Positions 1 to 8,335 of a stretch of DNA of 64,000 bases are shown here, one piece after another. Location: NCBI RefSeq assembly GCF_000263855.1, contig NZ_AJWX01000005.1:62001-126000 (forward strand), read 5' to 3'. The stretch's first letter is position 1. Each line of letters begins with the position of its first letter. Under the pieces are notes generated by a model. That model was given only the letters and a program-made list of their open reading frames with translations, did not search any database and had not been told where the DNA came from. Position numbers and translations under genes: made by a program. This stretch comes from Pseudomonas sp. M47T1. Lineage in GTDB: Bacteria > Pseudomonadota > Gammaproteobacteria > Pseudomonadales > Pseudomonadaceae.

Positions 1-1
1 G

Positions 2-1222
2 AGCCTAACCGTCGAACAGATCCTGGCGCTGCCGGGCCTTGAGGAAATGACCCTGCGCGCTGGCAGACGCCAGTGCCATCGCAGCGTGCGCTGGTCGTAC
101 GTGGCGGAAAATCAGGGCATTGCCGACTGGGTGATGGGCGGCGAGCTGGTGTTTGTCACCGGCATCAACCTGGCCCGTGATGAAGCCAACCTGCTGCGCC
201 TGGTGCGCGAAGGCGAACACTGTGGCATCGCCGGCCTGGTGATTCTCACCGGCGACGCCTTCATCCAGCGTATTCCCGCGTCCGTGGTGGCGCTCGCCGA
301 AACCCTGGGCCTGCCGCTGATCGAGCAGCCCTACGCGCTGAAGATGGTGATTGTCACGCACCTGATCGGCACGTCACTGGTGCAAATGGCCCAGGTTCGC
401 CGCTCGCACCATGACATCCTTGGGCAACTGCTCAGCGGTGACTACCCCGGCATCGCCATCGTGCGCCAACGCGCGGCGCACTTGCAGTTGCCACTGGAAG
501 GACCGCGCCGGGTGCTGGTGGTGCGCCTGTCGAATCAGGCCGCGCTGTTCGAGCAACAGCCGCCCGCCGATGCCGAACGCCAGCTGCAGCAATATCGCCA
601 GGTTCTTGAAGACCAACTGGGGGCCTGGAACAACGACCGCGCCGCGCCCTTGCCCGTGGTCAGCCAGGGCGAACTGCTGGTGCTGCTGTTGAGCGGCGAC
701 GCCGACCCGCGCAGCCAACTGGCACCGCTTTACCGGGATCTGCTGGGCCTGTGCGCGCCCATGACGCTGTTCATGGGCCTGTCGACCCTGGTCCACGACC
801 CCGCCCACTACCGCCAGGCCTTGAGCGAAGCACGCCAGGCCCTGGAAGTGGCCGAGCACCTGCTTCCTGCCCATGGCCTGTGCGACTTCAACGAGCTGGG
901 TGTGTTGCGCCTGTTGCAGGCGATTCCCGATCGCCAAGTGGTCGACACCTTCGTCCGCCAGACCCTGGGGCCGTTGCAGGAAAACGGCCGCAAGCAACCC
1001 CAGACCCTGCTATACACCCTGGACGCATTGCTTCAGGAAAACGGCAACGGCCTCAAGGCGGCGCACCGCCTGGGCATTCACCGCAATACCCTGAACCAGC
1101 GGCTGCAACGCATTGAACACCTCAGCGGGCAGTTGCTCGACGATCCCCTTTTCCGCATGAACGCTTCGGTGGCGCTGCTGGTGTGGCGTATGGCCGAGGC
1201 CCAGTTACAGGACCGCCCATGA
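2..1222 (+). CDS. PucR-family transcriptional regulator, 5' end outside window
   Basis: The reading frame is already open at the left edge, and the first residues (SLTVEQILALPGLEEM) look like the beginning of a PucR-type N-terminal domain, so only the start codon and a few codons are missing. The first internal ATG is at 47. About 406 residues are present. The C-terminus has the HTH_30 helix-turn-helix typical of PucR/CdaR proteins (NGLKAAHRLGIHRNTLNQRL). The stop overlaps the start of the cytosine deaminase gene in an ATGA, so the two are translationally coupled. By position it probably controls pyrimidine or purine-base salvage. The effector is inferred, not visible. Confidence 0.87.
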   Translation, partial: SLTVEQILALPGLEEMTLRAGRRQCHRSVRWSYVAENQGIADWVMGGELVFVTGINLARDEANLLRLVREGEHCGIAGLVILTGDAFIQRIPASVVALAETLGLPLIEQPYALKMVIVTHLIGTSLVQMAQVRRSHHDILGQLLSGDYPGIAIVRQRAAHLQLPLEGPRRVLVVRLSNQAALFEQQPPADAERQLQQYRQVLEDQLGAWNNDRAAPLPVVSQGELLVLLLSGDADPRSQLAPLYRDLLGLCAPMTLFMGLSTLVHDPAHYRQALSEARQALEVAEHLLPAHGLCDFNELGVLRLLQAIPDRQVVDTFVRQTLGPLQENGRKQPQTLLYTLDALLQENGNGLKAAHRLGIHRNTLNQRLQRIEHLSGQLLDDPLFRMNASVALLVWRMAEAQLQDRP

Positions 1223-2454
1223 ACATCATCAACGCTACCCTGCGCAAACGCCAAGGCCTGTTCACCGTGACGTGCGACGGTGGCCGCATCAGCGCCATCA
1301 CCGCCCAGCCCGACCTGCTGCTTGCCAAGGACGATGACATCGACGCTGCTGGCCAGTTGCTGATCGCGCCACTGGTGGAGCCACACATCCATCTGGACGC
1401 CACCCTTACCGCCGGTGATCCGCAGTGGAACATGAGCGGTACGCTGTTCGAAGGCATCGAACGCTGGGGCCAGCGCAAGGCAACCATCACCCACGAGGAC
1501 ACCAAGGCGCGGGCGCACACCACCATTCGCATGCTGGCCGAGCACGGCATCCAGCACGTGCGCACCCACATCGACGTTACCGACCCCACCCTGGGCGCAC
1601 TCAAGGCCATGCTCGAGGTGCGCGAAGAGGCCCGCCACCTGGTAGACCTGCAAATCGTCGCGTTTCCCCAGGAAGGCATCGAGTCCTACGACAACGGGCG
1701 CGCGCTGATGGAGCAAGCCATCGAGCTGGGCGCCGACGTAGTGGGCGGAATTCCGCATTTCGAGAACACCCGCGAGCAAGGTGTCAGCTCGATCAAGTTC
1801 CTGATGGACCTGGCCGAGCGCAGGGGTTGCCTGGTAGACGTGCATTGCGATGAAACCGATGACCCCCATTCGCGCTTCCTCGAAGTGCTGGCCGAAGAAG
1901 CCCGGGTGCGAGGCATGGGCAGCCGTGTCACGGCCAGCCATACCACCGCCATGGGCTCCTACGACAATGCCTATTGCTCCAAGCTGTTTCGCCTGCTCAA
2001 GCATTCGGGGATCAATTTTGTCTCCTGTCCCACCGAAAGCATCCACCTGCAAGGCCGCTTCGACACCTTCCCCAAGCGCCGTGGCGTTACCCGCGTGGCG
2101 GAAATCGACCGGGCGGGCATGAACGTGTGCTTTGGCCAGGACTCCATCAAAGACCCCTGGTACCCCCTGGGCAATGGCAACATCCTGCGCGTGCTGGACG
2201 CCGGCCTGCACATCTGCCACATGATGGGCTTTGAAGACCTGGCCCGCAGCCTGGACCTGGTCACCGACAACAGCGCCCGCACGCTGAACCTGGGCGAGCG
2301 CTACGGCATCGAAGTGGGCCGCCCGGCCAACCTGGTGATCCTGGACGCCGAAAGCGACTACGAAGCCGTGCGCCGCCAGGCCAAGGCGCGGGTGTCGATC
2401 CGTGGCGGCCAAGTCCTGATGACGCGCGTACCCGAGCGCGTTGAGTTCGCCTGA
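1219..2454 (+). CDS. codA: Cytosine deaminase
   Basis: A 411-residue amidohydrolase predicted to convert cytosine to uracil and ammonia. Metal and catalytic residues expected for CodA are visible: H56-x-H58 in EPHIHLDAT, H209 and E212 in VHCDE, H241 in ASHTTAMG, and D308 in FGQDSIKDPW. The FGQDSIKDPWYPLGNGN stretch separates CodA from other amidohydrolases. The ATG at 1219 overlaps the stop of the upstream regulator by 4 nt. An in-frame ATG at 1183 lies inside the regulator and would add 12 residues without homology, so I reject it. A codB-type permease would be expected nearby but is not in the window. Confidence 0.93.
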   Translation: MNIINATLRKRQGLFTVTCDGGRISAITAQPDLLLAKDDDIDAAGQLLIAPLVEPHIHLDATLTAGDPQWNMSGTLFEGIERWGQRKATITHEDTKARAHTTIRMLAEHGIQHVRTHIDVTDPTLGALKAMLEVREEARHLVDLQIVAFPQEGIESYDNGRALMEQAIELGADVVGGIPHFENTREQGVSSIKFLMDLAERRGCLVDVHCDETDDPHSRFLEVLAEEARVRGMGSRVTASHTTAMGSYDNAYCSKLFRLLKHSGINFVSCPTESIHLQGRFDTFPKRRGVTRVAEIDRAGMNVCFGQDSIKDPWYPLGNGNILRVLDAGLHICHMMGFEDLARSLDLVTDNSARTLNLGERYGIEVGRPANLVILDAESDYEAVRRQAKARVSIRGGQVLMTRVPERVEFA

Positions 2455-2808
2455 CGTTCACGTAGGATCTTTTGCGCGTTCGAGCGCCCCGCGCCATCCT
2501 GACCTGGAACACACAGGGCGGACAGTGGAGACACCACTGCAACGGCACGCTTGAAACAAACGTGTGGCAGCGGGTTCTACCCGCGAAACGCCGCGCGGGC
2601 GGCGCGCGGTTTCATGGGCACCGTTGAAACATCGACAGGCACCTGGCAGCCATCACCCGACCACGCGCCAAACCTGTAGCCGCAGGCTGCGCCAGCGCTT
2701 ATAAAACGCCAGCAACCGCAGCGGTGACAGGTTTTCATCAACCAGGGGTATTACAAAACGTTTCGTGACGGGCACAATGACGGGACCGGCAACACAAGGA
2801 ACCTGACA
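2455..2808. other. Intergenic region with REP-type repeats
   Basis: This 354-bp gap has no convincing gene. It contains a REP element (2564-2587) joined to a GC-rich hairpin (2588-2613) and, near 2675-2698, a partial copy of the GCCGCAGGCTGCG-type repeat seen elsewhere in the window. The region 2720-2808 should hold the promoter of the downstream exporter, but no strong promoter consensus stands out. Confidence 0.6.
2564..2613 (+). repeat. REP element fused to a GC-rich hairpin
   Basis: Positions 2564-2587 differ at two bases from the REP half-site of the REPIN at 52730-52753. The adjoining segment can fold: GAAA at 2585-2588 pairs with TTTC at 2610-2613, with CCGCGCG/CGCGCGG inside. It holds a 19-base core (2590-2608) identical to one at 34055-34073. 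Such elements lie between genes in Pseudomonas and can act as mRNA 3' structures. Confidence 0.72.
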
Positions 2809-4203
2809 GTGACCGACCACCGCACCACCCCCGCGACCTGGATTGCCCTGCTGGTCGCGGTGACGTTCTTCATGGAAAACCTCGACGCCACGGTCATCAG
2901 CACCGCCCTTCCGGACATCGCCCGGCAATTCGGCAAGGCCCCCGTGGACCTCAACATCGGCATCAGCGCCTACCTGCTGGCGGTGGCGATTTTCATTCCG
3001 CTGTCGGGCTGGGTGGCTGACCGTTTCGGCACCCGCCGGGTGTTTTCCTGTGCCATCAGCCTGTTTACCCTGGCCTCCCTGTGGTGCGGCCTGAGCCAGA
3101 GCCTGGAAGGCTTCGTGGCGGCGCGCGTGCTGCAAGGCATCGGCGGCGCCATGATGGTGCCCGTTGGCCGGCTGGCCGTGTTGCGCACCACCGAGAAGAA
3201 AGACCTGGTGAAAATGATCGCGGTCATCACTTGGCCAGGCCTGGTGGCACCCATCCTCGGCCCCCCACTGGGCGGCCTGATTGTCACCCATGCCTCCTGG
3301 CCATGGATTTTCTACGTCAACCTGCCGCTGGGCGCCATGGCCCTGGGCTGCGCCCTGTGGCTGGTGCCCAAGGGCCACGCGGAAAACAATCGGCCCTTCG
3401 ACAGCGTCGGCTTCCTGCTATTGGCCGGTGCCTGCGCCGCGTCCATGCTGGGCCTGGAATGGCTGGGCGGGGCCGACCACATGGGCACCGGCTTTGGCCT
3501 GCTGGTGGCCGGCGGCGTGCTGGCGGTCTTGGCCATCCGCCATTGCCGCAGTCACCCTTCGCCACTGCTGCCCCTGGGGCCAGTAGCGATCGACACCTTC
3601 AGGGTCAGCATTTTCGGTGGTTCGCTGTTCCGCGTGGCCATCAGCGCCCTGCCGTTTTTGCTGCCACTGCTGTTCCAGGTGGGCTTCGGTTTTTCACCGG
3701 TGTACGCCGGTAGCCTGGTACTGGCGGTGTTCGCCGGCAACCTGGCGATGAAACCCTTCACCACCGCCATCATGCGCCGCTACGGCTTTCGCCGCGTGCT
3801 GCTGGTCAATGGCCTGATCGGCGTGGCGTCGATTGCTGCCTGCGCGTTGTTCAGCGCCGCCACACCCTGGCCGCTGGTGGTGCTGGTGCTGTTCATCGGC
3901 GGCCTGTCACGCTCAATGCAGTTCACTTGCTACAACTCCATCGGCTTTGCCGACGTGCCCAAGGACCGCATGAGCGAGGCTTCGACGCTGTTCAGCATGT
4001 TCTTCCAGCTGGGCATGGGTGTGGGGGTGGTGGCGGCGGCCTTGCTGCTGCGCCTGTCCATGAGCGTCCAGGGCCATGCGGCGCAGGCTCAGCCCAGCGA
4101 CTTCCGCGTGGCCTTCCTGGGCATCGCGGTGCTGGGCCTGATTGCGCTGGTGGATGCACTGAAACTGCCGCGCCAGGCGGGCGAGCAGGTGTTACAGGGC
4201 TGA
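2809..4203 (+). CDS. MFS multidrug exporter, DHA2 (EmrB/QacA-like) type
   Basis: A 464-residue polytopic membrane protein. The N-terminus (FFMENLDATVISTALPDIARQFG) is the signature of the drug:H+ antiporter-2 group, and the loop 2-3 motif reads GWVADRFGTRRVF. About 14 hydrophobic segments are expected for this length and family. It starts at GTG, supported by AAGGA at 2796-2800 eight bases upstream. No adjacent membrane-fusion partner is present. Substrate unknown. It converges with the Nudix gene, with only 7 bp between stops. Confidence 0.87.
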   Translation: MTDHRTTPATWIALLVAVTFFMENLDATVISTALPDIARQFGKAPVDLNIGISAYLLAVAIFIPLSGWVADRFGTRRVFSCAISLFTLASLWCGLSQSLEGFVAARVLQGIGGAMMVPVGRLAVLRTTEKKDLVKMIAVITWPGLVAPILGPPLGGLIVTHASWPWIFYVNLPLGAMALGCALWLVPKGHAENNRPFDSVGFLLLAGACAASMLGLEWLGGADHMGTGFGLLVAGGVLAVLAIRHCRSHPSPLLPLGPVAIDTFRVSIFGGSLFRVAISALPFLLPLLFQVGFGFSPVYAGSLVLAVFAGNLAMKPFTTAIMRRYGFRRVLLVNGLIGVASIAACALFSAATPWPLVVLVLFIGGLSRSMQFTCYNSIGFADVPKDRMSEASTLFSMFFQLGMGVGVVAAALLLRLSMSVQGHAAQAQPSDFRVAFLGIAVLGLIALVDALKLPRQAGEQVLQG

Positions 4204-4210
4204 CCGGTGA

Positions 4211-4798
4211 TCAGCGACGGGCGGCCATGATGCGCAGTTCCAGGTACTGCAACAGCATGATGGTCTTGCCGTCGACGATCTGGCCATTGCTGACCATGGC
4301 CAGCGCCTGGTCAAAGCCCAGTTCCAGCACTTCGATGTCCTCGCCTTCGGCTTCCAGCCCGCCGCCATCATTGACCCGGTCGCTGTCCTCGTATTCACCG
4401 ATGAAAAAGTGAATGCGCTCGGTCACGGCGCCAGGGCTCATGAAGGCCTCGTAGATTTTTTCGATGGCCTTGACCCGGTAACCGGTCTCCTCCTCCACCT
4501 CCAGGCGAATGCGTGCCTCGGGGCTGGCGTTGTCCAGCAGCCCGGCGGCCGTCTCGATCAGGTAGCCGTCGCCGCCGTTGAGGAACGTTGGCAAGCGGAA
4601 CTGACTGATCAGCACCACGGTGCGCCGCTCCAGGTTGTACAGCAGGATGGTGGCGCCATTGCCGCGGTCATAAACCTCGCGAGTCTGGGTTTGCCAGCTG
4701 CCGTCACGGCGGCGCAGGTCAAAGGTGTATGTGTTCAGCAGGTACCAGTTGTCCGAGAGCAGTACCTTGCCCGTGATGCGCACAGGGCTGTCAGCCAT
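4211..4798 (-). CDS. nudK: Nudix hydrolase, GDP-mannose pyrophosphatase NudK type
   Basis: A 195-residue protein matching NudK along its whole length. The Nudix box is the divergent NudK form ([23 protein letters not shown]), with the metal-binding EEETG core kept. The downstream [18 protein letters not shown] and [10 protein letters not shown] segments also follow E. coli NudK. It should hydrolyse GDP-mannose to GMP and mannose-1-phosphate, although ADP-sugar activity is possible. It stands alone on the minus strand, beside the MerR gene. Confidence 0.87.
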   Translation of the reverse strand: MADSPVRITGKVLLSDNWYLLNTYTFDLRRRDGSWQTQTREVYDRGNGATILLYNLERRTVVLISQFRLPTFLNGGDGYLIETAAGLLDNASPEARIRLEVEEETGYRVKAIEKIYEAFMSPGAVTERIHFFIGEYEDSDRVNDGGGLEAEGEDIEVLELGFDQALAMVSNGQIVDGKTIMLLQYLELRIMAARR

Positions 4799-4837
4799 GG
4801 GGTGTCCTTAGTGGAAGTGATCGGCAAGGGCTCAGGG

Positions 4838-5218
4838 TTACCTGCCGCCAGTGCCGCCGTCAAGCATCGGGGCCAGCGGACACACCGCTTGCGCCCGCTC
4901 GCTCAACGCCTGGCGCAGCCGCTGCAACTGGGCGATGCGCTCATCGATGGCGGCCAGTTTTTGCGCGAACACCACCGCCAACCGCTCCACCGGTTCGTCG
5001 CTGGCCTGCCACAGGGCCGGCAGGTTCTCGCCCACCTCGGCCAGGCTGAAACCCAATTGCTGAGCGGTACGAATGTACAACACCAACTGCACAGTCTGCG
5101 CAGGGTAGTGCCGATACCCATTGGCGCTGCGGGTAGCGCGAATCAGGCCGCGCTCCTCGTAGAAACGCAGCGCATCGCAACTGACCCCGGCGGCCTTGGC
5201 CAACTGACCTATCTTCAT
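4838..5218 (-). CDS. MerR-family transcriptional regulator
   Basis: A 126-residue protein with an N-terminal MerR winged helix (MKIGQLAKAAGVSCDALRFYEERGLI), a central dimerisation helix and a short C-terminal tail with one Cys (AQAVCPLAP). The paired cysteines of CueR, CadR or ZntR are not evident, so a metal effector is not supported. The gene is divergent from a small membrane protein, with a MerR-type dyad promoter between them (5228-5259), so it probably controls that gene and itself. Confidence 0.87.
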   Translation of the reverse strand: MKIGQLAKAAGVSCDALRFYEERGLIRATRSANGYRHYPAQTVQLVLYIRTAQQLGFSLAEVGENLPALWQASDEPVERLAVVFAQKLAAIDERIAQLQRLRQALSERAQAVCPLAPMLDGGTGGR

Positions 5219-5227
5219 GGCTTCCCC

Positions 5228-5259
5228 TTGACCCTGGACCTAGCACCAGGGTTTAGCCT
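5228..5259 (+). promoter_or_regulatory. MerR-type promoter with dyad in a 20-bp spacer
   Basis: TTGACC at 5228-5233 and a possible -10 TAGCCT at 5254-5259 are 20 bp apart. The spacer region is occupied by the inverted repeat ACCCTGG (5231-5237) and CCAGGGT (5246-5252). Long spacers with a central dyad are the hallmark of MerR-regulated promoters. It points toward the gene at 5291. Confidence 0.65.
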
Positions 5260-5290
5260 GGCGATCCTATCACTACGCAAGGGCTTCACA

Positions 5291-5713
5291 ATGGATACCT
5301 CTCGCTACCTGCGCCTGGTGCGCGCCAGTGCCTGGTACGACCTGATCGCCACCGGCGCCTTCATGACGCCGTGGAGTATGCGCTGGCTGTTCGAGCAGAT
5401 TGCACAACTGTCGACGCGCCTGGGCCTGGGCCAGGCCGAACCGCTGCTGGACCCAACTCACATGCTGCTGGCCAACCTGCTGGGCAGCGTGGTGGTGGTC
5501 TGGGCCATGCTGCGCCTGCGGCATACGCGGCCCGAACATGGCGTTTACGACGGCGTGGCGCGAGGGTTGTTTGCCCTGTGGCAAACCGTGGCGGTGATCA
5601 AGGGGGCCACGCCGTTGATTCTGGTGTTTACGGTGATGGAGGTTGTTTTTGGGGGGCTGCAACTGGCGCCTTATTTGTCTGCAGCAATCGTTCGCTCCAG
5701 ATCTGCCGCGTAA
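5291..5713 (+). CDS. Small integral membrane protein, probable MerR target
   Basis: A 140-residue protein with three to four hydrophobic segments (ANLLGSVVVVWAMLRL, FALWQTVAVIKGATPLILVFTV, VVFGGLQLAPYLS). The frame stays open for about 880 bp upstream, but that part runs antisense to the Nudix and MerR genes. The ATG at 5291, directly downstream of the MerR-type promoter, is the sensible start. I do not recognise a characterised family. Its function is probably whatever stress or ligand the divergent MerR protein senses. Confidence 0.7.
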   Translation: MDTSRYLRLVRASAWYDLIATGAFMTPWSMRWLFEQIAQLSTRLGLGQAEPLLDPTHMLLANLLGSVVVVWAMLRLRHTRPEHGVYDGVARGLFALWQTVAVIKGATPLILVFTVMEVVFGGLQLAPYLSAAIVRSRSAA

Positions 5714-5727
5714 CTGCGGGCCGGCGG

Positions 5728-6669
5728 CTACGACGACTGCGCCTGCGCGTTCAAATCAATTTCCTCATCCGCCAACGCCTGCGGCAACGAGGCCCGCAGG
5801 TGGTCAACCCAGGTGCGAATCTTGGCGTCCAGGTACAACCGCGACGGGTAGATGGCGTACAGGTTCAGGCGCTGCAACCGGTACCCCGGCAACACCCGCA
5901 CCAATTCGCCGCTACGCAGGCCGTCGATGGCCGAGTAGCTGGGCAGCACGCCAATGCCCATGCCACTGCGGATGGCCACGCGCATGGCGTCGATGGCGTT
6001 CACCTGAAAGGGTGACGCGCGCAGCGAGGGCACCACCGGGCCTTCCGGCCCCTCGAACTGCCAGCGGTTGTCGGGGTAGGCCACGCTGCTCATCAGCAGG
6101 CAATCATGACGTTCAAGCTCGCTGGGCGTCTGCGGCATGCCGCGCCGCTGCACATAGCGCGGCGCCGCGCACAGCACGCTGTAGATGGTGCCCAGGCGCT
6201 GGGAGATATAGCCTGAGTCGGGCAGTTGCGCGGCCAGCACGATGGATACGTCAAAGCCTTCCTCGATCAGGTCGGGCACGCGATTGCTCAAGTGCAAGTC
6301 AAAACTGACCTCGGGAAAGCGCTCGCGGTACTCGGCCATGGCTTCGATCACGTAGTGCATGCCGATGCCGGCCATGGCATGCACCTTGAGGCTGCCCGCC
6401 GCGTAGTCCTGGGTGGCTTCGGCCTCGGCTTCGGCCTCAGCCACCGAGGCCAATATGCCTTCGCAGCGCAGGTAATAGCGCTTGCCGGCCTCAGTCATGG
6501 CGATGCGCCGGGTGGTGCGGTTGAGCAAGCGCGTGCGCAGGTGGGTTTCCAGGTTGGAGACGGCCCGCGACAGGTTGGCGGTGGTGGTGTTCATCTGCTC
6601 GGCGGCCACGGTGAAACTGCCGGTTTGCGCCACGCAGACAAAGGCGCGCATGTATTGAAGAATGTTCAT
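5728..6669 (-). CDS. LysR-family transcriptional regulator
   Basis: A 313-residue LTTR. The winged helix is at the N-terminus (MNILQYMRAFVCVAQTGSFTVAAEQMNTTTANLSRAVSNLE), followed by the periplasmic-binding-like effector domain. An ATG at 6684 would add five residues, but MNILQYM is the usual beginning of this subgroup. It is divergent from the efflux operon at 6818, and the shared region carries overlapping dyads (6693-6739). It therefore probably acts like AaeR, sensing an aromatic acid and activating the pump. Confidence 0.87.
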   Translation of the reverse strand: MNILQYMRAFVCVAQTGSFTVAAEQMNTTTANLSRAVSNLETHLRTRLLNRTTRRIAMTEAGKRYYLRCEGILASVAEAEAEAEATQDYAAGSLKVHAMAGIGMHYVIEAMAEYRERFPEVSFDLHLSNRVPDLIEEGFDVSIVLAAQLPDSGYISQRLGTIYSVLCAAPRYVQRRGMPQTPSELERHDCLLMSSVAYPDNRWQFEGPEGPVVPSLRASPFQVNAIDAMRVAIRSGMGIGVLPSYSAIDGLRSGELVRVLPGYRLQRLNLYAIYPSRLYLDAKIRTWVDHLRASLPQALADEEIDLNAQAQSS

Positions 6670-6692
6670 TGCGTGAAATGCCACTCACCCCA

Positions 6693-6739
6693 ATTGTTTG
6701 ATTATAAAATTAAATACAACAAACAATCATATTTTGTTG
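6693..6739. promoter_or_regulatory. Overlapping dyads, candidate LysR-type operator
   Basis: This AT-rich divergent region contains ATTGTTTG (6693-6700) repeated as CAAACAAT (6720-6727), and CAACAAA (6717-6723) repeated as TTTGTTG (6733-6739). The two nested dyads fit binding of a tetrameric LTTR controlling both directions. Confidence 0.55.
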
Positions 6740-6817
6740 CGTTTATTGCAGCCATCGTTCACCGGTAACATCCCCCCTCATTCAGAATCAACGGGCACAT
6801 CGGGGGATTTACCAGCG

Positions 6818-8335
6818 GTGAGACGAGTTATTTCCAACCCTGCATTACCCCTGATGGTACTGACATTAACGTTAACAATCAGTGGCTGCATCAGCACCCA
6901 TGGCATTGGCCCGCAGAGCCGCCCCGAAGCCGGCAATGGGTTGCAGATCGACGCCAACATCCAGCAGGCGCGCAGCGACGCCCATTGGCCTGACAACCGC
7001 TGGTGGCAGGCCTTCGGCGACCGTCAACTGAACACCTGGATCGACGACGCCCAGCGCAACAGCCCGTCCCTTGCCGAAGCCGCCGCCCGGGTGCGTCAGG
7101 CCAAGGCAATGGCTGGCATCGAGGCGGCCAACGAAGCGCCGCAGCTCAATGCCAACGCCTCCATCACCCGGCACAAATGGCCCACCGATAACTTCTACGG
7201 CCCTGGCGAGCTGGCCGATGTCACCGACTTCGACAACAACGCCGCGCTGGGCCTGAGCTACTCCCTGGACCTGTGGGGTCGTGACAGCAGCGCCACTGAG
7301 CAGGCCCTGGACAACGCCCATGCCGCTGCGGCCCAAGACCGGGCGGCGCAGTTGGACCTGCAGGGCACTATCGTGCGCAGCTACATCCAACTGTCCGAGC
7401 AGTACGCGCAGCGCGACATCCTGCAGGCCCTGCTGGCCCAACAGCAGCAAGTACTGGACCTGGCGCAGAAGCGCTTCGCGCATGGCATCGGCACCCAGCT
7501 GGAAGTGAGCCAAGCGCAGACCTCGCTGCCTGAAACCCGCCGCCAGATCGACAGCCTTGACGAAGCCATCGCCCTGACCGGTAACCAGCTGGCAGCCCTG
7601 GCCGGTCAAGGCCCGGGCGCCGCGCGGCAATTGCAGCGCCCCAGCCTGGCACTGAGTGCGCCGTTGGCCCTGCCCAGCCGCCTGCCCGCGCAACTGATGG
7701 GCCAGCGCCCGGACGTGGTCGCCAGCCGCTGGCGGGTCAACGCCCAGGCCCGCGGCATTGAAGTGGCCCGCGCCGGCTTCTACCCCGACGTGGACCTCAG
7801 CGCCAGCGCCGGCTACAGCGGCACCGGTGGCGGCGTGCTGGAGTTTCTCAACGCCAGCAAGCTGACCGGCAGCGTCGGCCCGGCGGTGAGCCTGCCGATC
7901 TTCGACGGTGGCCGCCTGCGCGCGCAGCTCGGCGCCGCCTCGGCTGGCTATGACCTGGCCGTGGCGCAGTACAACCAGACGCTAGTGCTGGCCCTCAAAG
8001 ACATCAGCGACCAGTTGATCCGCCGCCGCTCCATGGACAACCAGGCCGCGTTGGCCACCCAGGGGGTCGCCGACGCCCAGCGCAGCTACGACATCGCGCG
8101 CATTGCCTTCCAGCGCGGGTTGACCGGCTACCTGGACGTGCTCAACGCCCAGACCCAGCTGTTCCATGAACAGCAGGTTCAGCAGCAGGTGCAGGCCGCG
8201 CGCTTGCAAACCCAGGCGTCCCTGGTCATCGCCCTGGGCGGCGGCGTGGCCGCAGGCAAGGACAGCCCCGACCCTGCCCGCGCCACTGCGGCCCCACCGG
8301 GCCTGGCGCTGCTGCGCGGCGAGCAGGCGCCATGA
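6818..8335 (+). CDS. Outer-membrane efflux factor, NodT-family lipoprotein
   Basis: A 505-residue TolC-like outer-membrane channel. I choose the GTG at 6818 because it places a signal peptide and a lipobox (LTISGC) at the N-terminus. An upstream ATG at 6698 would add 40 residues before the signal. Two outer-membrane efflux repeats with long helices follow (TNRWW-type start, AAARVRQAKA, RPDVVASRWRVNAQ). It is the first gene of a four-gene operon and overlaps the FUSC gene by 4 nt. With the FUSC, DUF1656 and HlyD proteins it should form a pump spanning both membranes. Confidence 0.87.
   Translation: MRRVISNPALPLMVLTLTLTISGCISTHGIGPQSRPEAGNGLQIDANIQQARSDAHWPDNRWWQAFGDRQLNTWIDDAQRNSPSLAEAAARVRQAKAMAGIEAANEAPQLNANASITRHKWPTDNFYGPGELADVTDFDNNAALGLSYSLDLWGRDSSATEQALDNAHAAAAQDRAAQLDLQGTIVRSYIQLSEQYAQRDILQALLAQQQQVLDLAQKRFAHGIGTQLEVSQAQTSLPETRRQIDSLDEAIALTGNQLAALAGQGPGAARQLQRPSLALSAPLALPSRLPAQLMGQRPDVVASRWRVNAQARGIEVARAGFYPDVDLSASAGYSGTGGGVLEFLNASKLTGSVGPAVSLPIFDGGRLRAQLGAASAGYDLAVAQYNQTLVLALKDISDQLIRRRSMDNQAALATQGVADAQRSYDIARIAFQRGLTGYLDVLNAQTQLFHEQQVQQQVQAARLQTQASLVIALGGGVAAGKDSPDPARATAAPPGLALLRGEQAP

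Noticed and set aside
4409..5290. N-terminal extension of the small membrane protein gene at 5291
   Set aside because: The extension is antisense to the Nudix and MerR genes and crosses the MerR-type promoter; the ATG at 5291 is the plausible start.
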